Position numbers and translations under genes: made by a program | NCBI GenBank assembly: GCA_033856335.1 | Contig: JAWVFG010000048.1 | Location: 1-16,828 of the forward strand | From: DASUPK01 sp033856335 | Lineage (GTDB): Bacteria; Actinomycetota; Thermoleophilia; Solirubrobacterales; 70-9 | Direction: 5' to 3' | DNA: 16,828 bases | Shown here: piece by piece, positions 13,272 to 16,828 of the stretch | How positions within the stretch are numbered: the first letter of the stretch is position 1 | How the letters are laid out: each line of letters opens with the position of its first letter | Notes under the pieces: model-generated | Told to the model about the DNA's origin: nothing | The model's input: only the letters and a program-made list of their open reading frames with translations | The model's database searches: none

Positions 13272-14213
13272 TCAGGCTTCGGCCGCGAGCGTCTGCTCGA
13301 GGCCGGATTCGATCGTGCGCTCGGCGCGCCAGCCGAGCCGCTCGGCGGTGGCAGTCGTGTCGAGAACGGTGCGCTCGACCTCCCCGTCACGCGCCGGGGC
13401 GAACTGCGGCTCGAAGTCGTCGCGGCCGAAGGCGGTTCCGACGCGCTCGACCAGCTCGAGCACATTCGTCTCGATTCCCGTCCCGACGTTGAGCGGACCG
13501 CGATCCTCGCTCGCCTCGGCCGCCAGCAGGGCGGAGACCACGTCGGCGACGTGCACGTAGTCGCGGGTCTGCTCCCCGGTGCCGAAGACCGTCGGCTGGC
13601 CGCCATCGCGGGCAAGCTCGCAGAAGATCGCCACGACGCCGGCCTCGGTCGCCGGGTCCTGGCGCGGGCCGTAGATGTTGCCGAGACGGACGGTCCCGGC
13701 GGACAGGCCGCGCGTGCGCGCGTAGAAGTCCACGTAGCCCTCGGCGGCCAGCTTGCTCTGGCCATAGACCGAAAAGGGCTCGCAGCGGGCGGTCTCGGCG
13801 AAGGGGAGCTCGTCCTCGCGCCCGACTCCCTCTCCATATATGGCGCCTCCGGTGGAGGTGAAGATGAACCTCGCCGCGTCGGCTCGGTTCGCGGCCTCGA
13901 GGGCATTGACGGTGCCGACGACGTTGAGGCGAGCGTCGAACCCCGGGTCGGCCATGGATCGGCGGATGTCGATCTGGGCCGCAAGGTGGAAGACGCTCTC
14001 GGGCCGGAATCCCCGGACCGCCTCGAAGACCGCCTCCGCGTCCGCCACGTCGAGCTCGGTGACGGCCACGCCGGAGGAGAGCGCGGAGGTCAGGTTCTCC
14101 CGCTTGCCGCTCGAGAAATCATCGAGCACCAGGACGTCGTCCCCTCGCGCGACCAGGGCATCGACCACGTGGGAGCCGATGAATCCTCCACCGCCTGTGA
14201 CCACAGATTTCAC
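13272..14213 (-). CDS. NAD-dependent nucleotide-sugar epimerase/dehydratase (GalE-like, extended SDR)
   Basis: A 313-residue cytosolic extended short-chain dehydrogenase. The NAD-binding GGGGFIG is at 7-13, and DD at 31-32 follows the second strand. The catalytic residues lie in FTSTGGAIYGE (S120/T121) and VYGQSK (Y150, K154). The region RLGNIYGPRQDP and the late RDYVHVADV motif are typical of UDP-glucose 4-epimerases and related NDP-sugar enzymes. Size and motifs fit a UDP-glucose/UDP-galactose 4-epimerase, but the C-terminal substrate pocket cannot be resolved by eye, so galE is not asserted. The GTG start is preceded by TAGGCT at 6 bases and by no Shine-Dalgarno. It is first in the unit with the precorrin-2 dehydrogenase and divergent from topA. 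No glycosyltransferase gene is next to it. Confidence 0.88.
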   Translation of the reverse strand: MKSVVTGGGGFIGSHVVDALVARGDDVLVLDDFSSGKRENLTSALSSGVAVTELDVADAEAVFEAVRGFRPESVFHLAAQIDIRRSMADPGFDARLNVVGTVNALEAANRADAARFIFTSTGGAIYGEGVGREDELPFAETARCEPFSVYGQSKLAAEGYVDFYARTRGLSAGTVRLGNIYGPRQDPATEAGVVAIFCELARDGGQPTVFGTGEQTRDYVHVADVVSALLAAEASEDRGPLNVGTGIETNVLELVERVGTAFGRDDFEPQFAPARDGEVERTVLDTTATAERLGWRAERTIESGLEQTLAAEA

Positions 14214-14219
14214 AAGTAG

Positions 14220-14225
14220 AGCCTA
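14220..14225 (-). promoter_or_regulatory. -10 box (TAGGCT) of the epimerase gene
   Basis: TAGGCT on the minus strand ends 6 bases before the GTG at 14213 and there is no Shine-Dalgarno between them. This is another instance of the leaderless-type layout. Confidence 0.45.
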
Positions 14226-14268
14226 AGAGGCGCGCAGGGCCCCTGCTACCCTCGCCGACCGCATCGGC

Positions 14269-14284
14269 CCATTTAGCCATTTAG
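14269..14284 (+). repeat. Two tandem copies of CCATTTAG upstream of topA
   Basis: The 8-base unit CCATTTAG occurs twice in direct succession in the 121-base divergent gap between the epimerase and topA genes. It is AT-rich against a GC-rich background and lies about 50 bases before the topA start, so it may be part of the topA promoter or a regulator site. Confidence 0.35.
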
Positions 14285-14334
14285 ACGTATCTGAGGGGGG
14301 CATCCCGGGTCGCGGCTACCGTGGAGGGGCCTAT

Positions 14335-16797
14335 ATGCGACTGATAGTCACTGAGAAGAACAACAGCGCGAAGAAGATCGCGGAGATTCTGAGCGGCGGG
14401 ACCGCCACCGAAGGCGCGTCCTACAAGACGCCGTTCTACACCTGGGAGAGCCCCGACGGGCCCCAGATGACGATCGGGCTGAAGGGCCACGTCCTCAACC
14501 CCGCCTTTCCCGAGTCGTACAACAACTGGCAGCAGACCAACCCGCGAGACCTGATCGACGCCGAGCTGATCAAGGAGCCGACGGACAAGAACGTCGTCCG
14601 CGCCCTGAAGAAGGTCGCCGAGGACGCCGACGACATCGTGATCGCGACCGACTACGACCGCGAGGGCGAGCTGATCGGCCTCGAGGCCCTGCAGGAGATC
14701 GTCGAGGCCAATCCCAAGCTCGCCACGCCCGAGGGCGTGCACGAGGACGGCACGCCGGTGAAGCGCGCTCGCTACTCGGCGCTCACGAAGGACGAGATCG
14801 AGCGGGCGTTCAACAACCTCGATGAGCTCTCGATGCCGCTGGCTCTCGCCGGCGCCGCCCGCCAGGACATGGACCTGATCTGGGGAGCGACCCTGACGCG
14901 CTCGGTCTCGATGGCCACCAGGCGCTTCGGCTCCAACTTCCTCTCGGTTGGGCGGGTCCAGAGCCCGACGCTCGGACTGATCGTGCAGCGCGAGCTCGAG
15001 CGCCGCGCCCACGTGCCCGAGCCCTTCTGGGAGGTCACCGCCAGCTTCGCCCACCCCGATGGCAGCTTCGTCGCCGAGCACACAACGGACAAGTTCTGGA
15101 AGAAGGCGGAGGCCGAGGCCGCGGTCGCCAACTCCAAGACCCCCGGCACGGTCCAGGAGATCTCGGCCCGCAAGAACAACCGCAAGCCGCCGACGCCCCT
15201 CAACACCACCGCCTTCACCACCGACGCCTCCAGCCGCCTCGGCATCACGCCCTCCCGGGCGATGCGGATCGCCGAGGACCTCTACATGGACGGCTACATC
15301 TCCTACCCGAGGACCGACAACACCGTCTATCCGAAGTCCATCGACACCAAGGAGCTGATCAACGCCCTGGTCAAGATCGACGAGTTCAAGGCCGCCGACT
15401 TCCTCCTCGACGGGCGCTCGCTGGAGGCGACCCGAGGCAAGAAGGAGACGACGGACCACCCGCCGATCTACCCGACCCAGGCCGTCAACCCGGCGCGCCT
15501 CGAGGCGCGCTCGGAGGCCCACCGCCGGGTCTACGAGCTGGTCGCCCGTCGCTTCCTCGCCACCTTCTCGCCCCCGATGATCAGCGAGTCGACCCGGGCC
15601 AACATCGTGACTGCTCCCGGGCAAGGTAGCCCGAAGAGCACAACTCCCAAAGATTCCGATGTGCAGGGCGAGACCTACTTCGTGCGCGGTTCAGTCGTCC
15701 TCGACCCGGGCTTCGCGGCGATCTACACCTACGCGCGCTCGGCCGACACCGAGATCCCGAAGCTCACCGAGGGCCAGGAGCTGACCCTCGAGGGCGTCGA
15801 GATGGTGGGCAAGGAGACGCCGCCGCCGCCCCGGATCAGCCAGGGCAAGCTGATCGAGATGATGGAGGAGCGCGGCCTCGGCACCAAGGCGACGCGAGCG
15901 GACATCATCCAGAAGCTCTACGACCGCGGCTACGTCTTCGCCAACCCGCCCGAGCCCTCGGAGACGGGGATCGCGATGTCAAAGGCCTTCGAGAACTACG
16001 TGCCGCGGATGGCGACCCCGGACATGACCGCCGAGATGGAGGCGGAGATGGACCAGATCGAGGCCGGCGACGTGACCAAGGACCAGGTGCTCGCCGACAG
16101 CCGAGACATGCTGCGCTCCGCCTTTGACGAGATGGGCGGCGACGTCAAGACCGAGGACGAGGACGCCAAGTGGCGCAAGTTCGCCCGGGAGGTCTGGGCC
16201 GGGATGGACCAGGACAGGATCCTGGGCCCCTGCATCGTCTGCCAGGAGGCCGGCCGAAAGCAGGAGGACGGCTCACCGAACATGCTGCGGATCATCAAGG
16301 CGAAGAAGTCCGGGAAGCGCTTCGTCGGCTGTCAGGGCTGGATCGGCGACGACCCCGACTCGCCCGACTCGTGCGATCAGACTTTTCCGCTCCCCCAGAA
16401 GGTTCGCGGGCTCTACAAGATCGAGGAGGTCTGCTCGGTCTGCGGTCGGACCCCGCGCCTCCAGGTCGTGCCCTGGCGCGGCCGCCCCTGGAAGCTCTGC
16501 CTGAACGACGAGTGCCCCTCGATGGCCGAGATGAAGCGTCGCCGCGCCGAGCGAGAGGCCGCCAAGGCGGCCAAGGAGGCGGCCGAGGCTGCCGCCAAGG
16601 ACGGCGATGGCAAGGACGGCGAGGCCATCGATCCCGCCGAGGCCGCCAAGGAGGCCGAGAAGATCGCGGGCCAGGCCTCGGCGACCAAGGTCAAGCGCGC
16701 GCGCGGCAATGGCGCCAAGGCCAAGAACGGCGCTGGGTCGCGCTCGAAGTCGGGCAACGGCACGCGAGCGAAGTCCAAGCCGCGCGCGAAGAGCTAG
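14335..16797 (+). CDS. topA: Type IA DNA topoisomerase, archaeal/topo III-like, with a lysine-rich tail
   Basis: An 820-residue enzyme that relaxes negative supercoils through a 5'-phosphotyrosine. The Toprim domain starts MRLIVTEKNNSAKKIAEIL (E7), where bacterial TopA has a VESPAK form, and has ATDYDREGELIG (D106, D108, E110). The catalytic Tyr is Y324 in GYISYPRTDNTVYP; ordinary bacterial TopA has a TYMRTDS form there, whereas the SYPRT form is that of archaeal and topo III enzymes. Other motifs include FLSVGRVQSPTLGLIV and RGLGTKATRADII. Two Cys4 zinc clusters follow (C633/C636/C666/C680 and C700/C703/C722/C727), with FVGC and TFPLP resembling archaeal TopA ends. Residues from about 735 form a Lys/Ala/Arg/Gly tail like those of actinobacterial DNA-binding proteins. 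The start is fixed by GGAGGGG (14323-14329), 5 bases before the ATG. Confidence 0.93.
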   Translation: MRLIVTEKNNSAKKIAEILSGGTATEGASYKTPFYTWESPDGPQMTIGLKGHVLNPAFPESYNNWQQTNPRDLIDAELIKEPTDKNVVRALKKVAEDADDIVIATDYDREGELIGLEALQEIVEANPKLATPEGVHEDGTPVKRARYSALTKDEIERAFNNLDELSMPLALAGAARQDMDLIWGATLTRSVSMATRRFGSNFLSVGRVQSPTLGLIVQRELERRAHVPEPFWEVTASFAHPDGSFVAEHTTDKFWKKAEAEAAVANSKTPGTVQEISARKNNRKPPTPLNTTAFTTDASSRLGITPSRAMRIAEDLYMDGYISYPRTDNTVYPKSIDTKELINALVKIDEFKAADFLLDGRSLEATRGKKETTDHPPIYPTQAVNPARLEARSEAHRRVYELVARRFLATFSPPMISESTRANIVTAPGQGSPKSTTPKDSDVQGETYFVRGSVVLDPGFAAIYTYARSADTEIPKLTEGQELTLEGVEMVGKETPPPPRISQGKLIEMMEERGLGTKATRADIIQKLYDRGYVFANPPEPSETGIAMSKAFENYVPRMATPDMTAEMEAEMDQIEAGDVTKDQVLADSRDMLRSAFDEMGGDVKTEDEDAKWRKFAREVWAGMDQDRILGPCIVCQEAGRKQEDGSPNMLRIIKAKKSGKRFVGCQGWIGDDPDSPDSCDQTFPLPQKVRGLYKIEEVCSVCGRTPRLQVVPWRGRPWKLCLNDECPSMAEMKRRRAEREAAKAAKEAAEAAAKDGDGKDGEAIDPAEAAKEAEKIAGQASATKVKRARGNGAKAKNGAGSRSKSGNGTRAKSKPRAKS

Positions 16798-16810
16798 CCG
16801 GCTCGGCTAG
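16794..16810 (+). terminator. Short hairpin at the topA stop codon
   Basis: CTAGCC (16794-16799) pairs with GGCTAG (16805-16810) around GGCTC, overlapping the topA TAG stop. The 6-base stem without a T-tract is weak evidence for termination. Confidence 0.3.
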
Positions 16811-16828
16811 GCCTGCCCGACCGCCAGC

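Noticed and set aside
14281..15624. 447-codon minus-strand frame opposite topA
   Set aside because: Gly/Val/Arg-biased translation with no family feature; the other strand has catalytic topoisomerase motifs.
1..16828. CRISPR array, tRNA, insertion sequence or prophage genes
   Set aside because: No regularly spaced repeats, cloverleaf-like segment, transposase/integrase motif or phage gene was seen on either strand.

Overview
The window looks like chromosomal DNA of a GC-rich actinobacterium. GC-rich codon use, GTG and TTG starts, frequent leaderless-type promoters and an nrdR-nrdJ pair all fit. I favour a deep-branching class such as Thermoleophilia (Solirubrobacter/Conexibacter relatives), but this is inference from gene content, not a database result. 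I see no CRISPR array, tRNA, rRNA, insertion sequence or phage gene. Coding density is high; the longest stretch without a confident gene is about 255 bases (11378-11632).

Layout. 1-255: 3' end of a PhzF-family isomerase gene. 242-2223 (minus): an MFS drug exporter followed by a MerR regulator with a 4-base stop/start overlap, reading away from a class III aminotransferase (2285-3646, plus). The 61-base gap between them holds two perfect palindromes. 3706-5874 (plus): two tandem, related membrane diguanylate cyclases. 5844-6107 (minus): a small UBP-type zinc-finger protein. 6159-7217 (minus): a third membrane diguanylate cyclase. 7305-7847 (minus): a lipoprotein of the Yx(FWY)xxD-repeat family. 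7891-8034: a run of hairpins. 8047-11377 (minus): nrdR then nrdJ, the B12-dependent ribonucleotide reductase and its repressor, behind two NrdR-box-like dyads. 11633-12475 (plus): a hemolysin III/PAQR membrane protein with an unusual N-terminal repeat helix. 12499-14213 (minus): an NAD-dependent sugar epimerase and a precorrin-2 dehydrogenase with a Cys-rich N-terminus. 14335-16797 (plus): a type IA topoisomerase whose motifs look archaeal/topo III-like rather than like ordinary bacterial TopA.

Working together. MFS plus MerR form an autoregulated efflux unit. nrdR and nrdJ form a self-regulating dNTP supply unit. The three GGDEF proteins form a local c-di-GMP cluster with the zinc-finger gene between them. 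Most genes that begin a transcript have no Shine-Dalgarno sequence but carry a TANNNT box 5-9 bases before the start codon. Genes inside operons, plus topA and the lipoprotein gene, have clear Shine-Dalgarno sequences. This two-mode start architecture, the archaeal-type topoisomerase, the 11-residue repeats on the PAQR protein and the Cys motif on the precorrin-2 dehydrogenase are the points most worth a second look.
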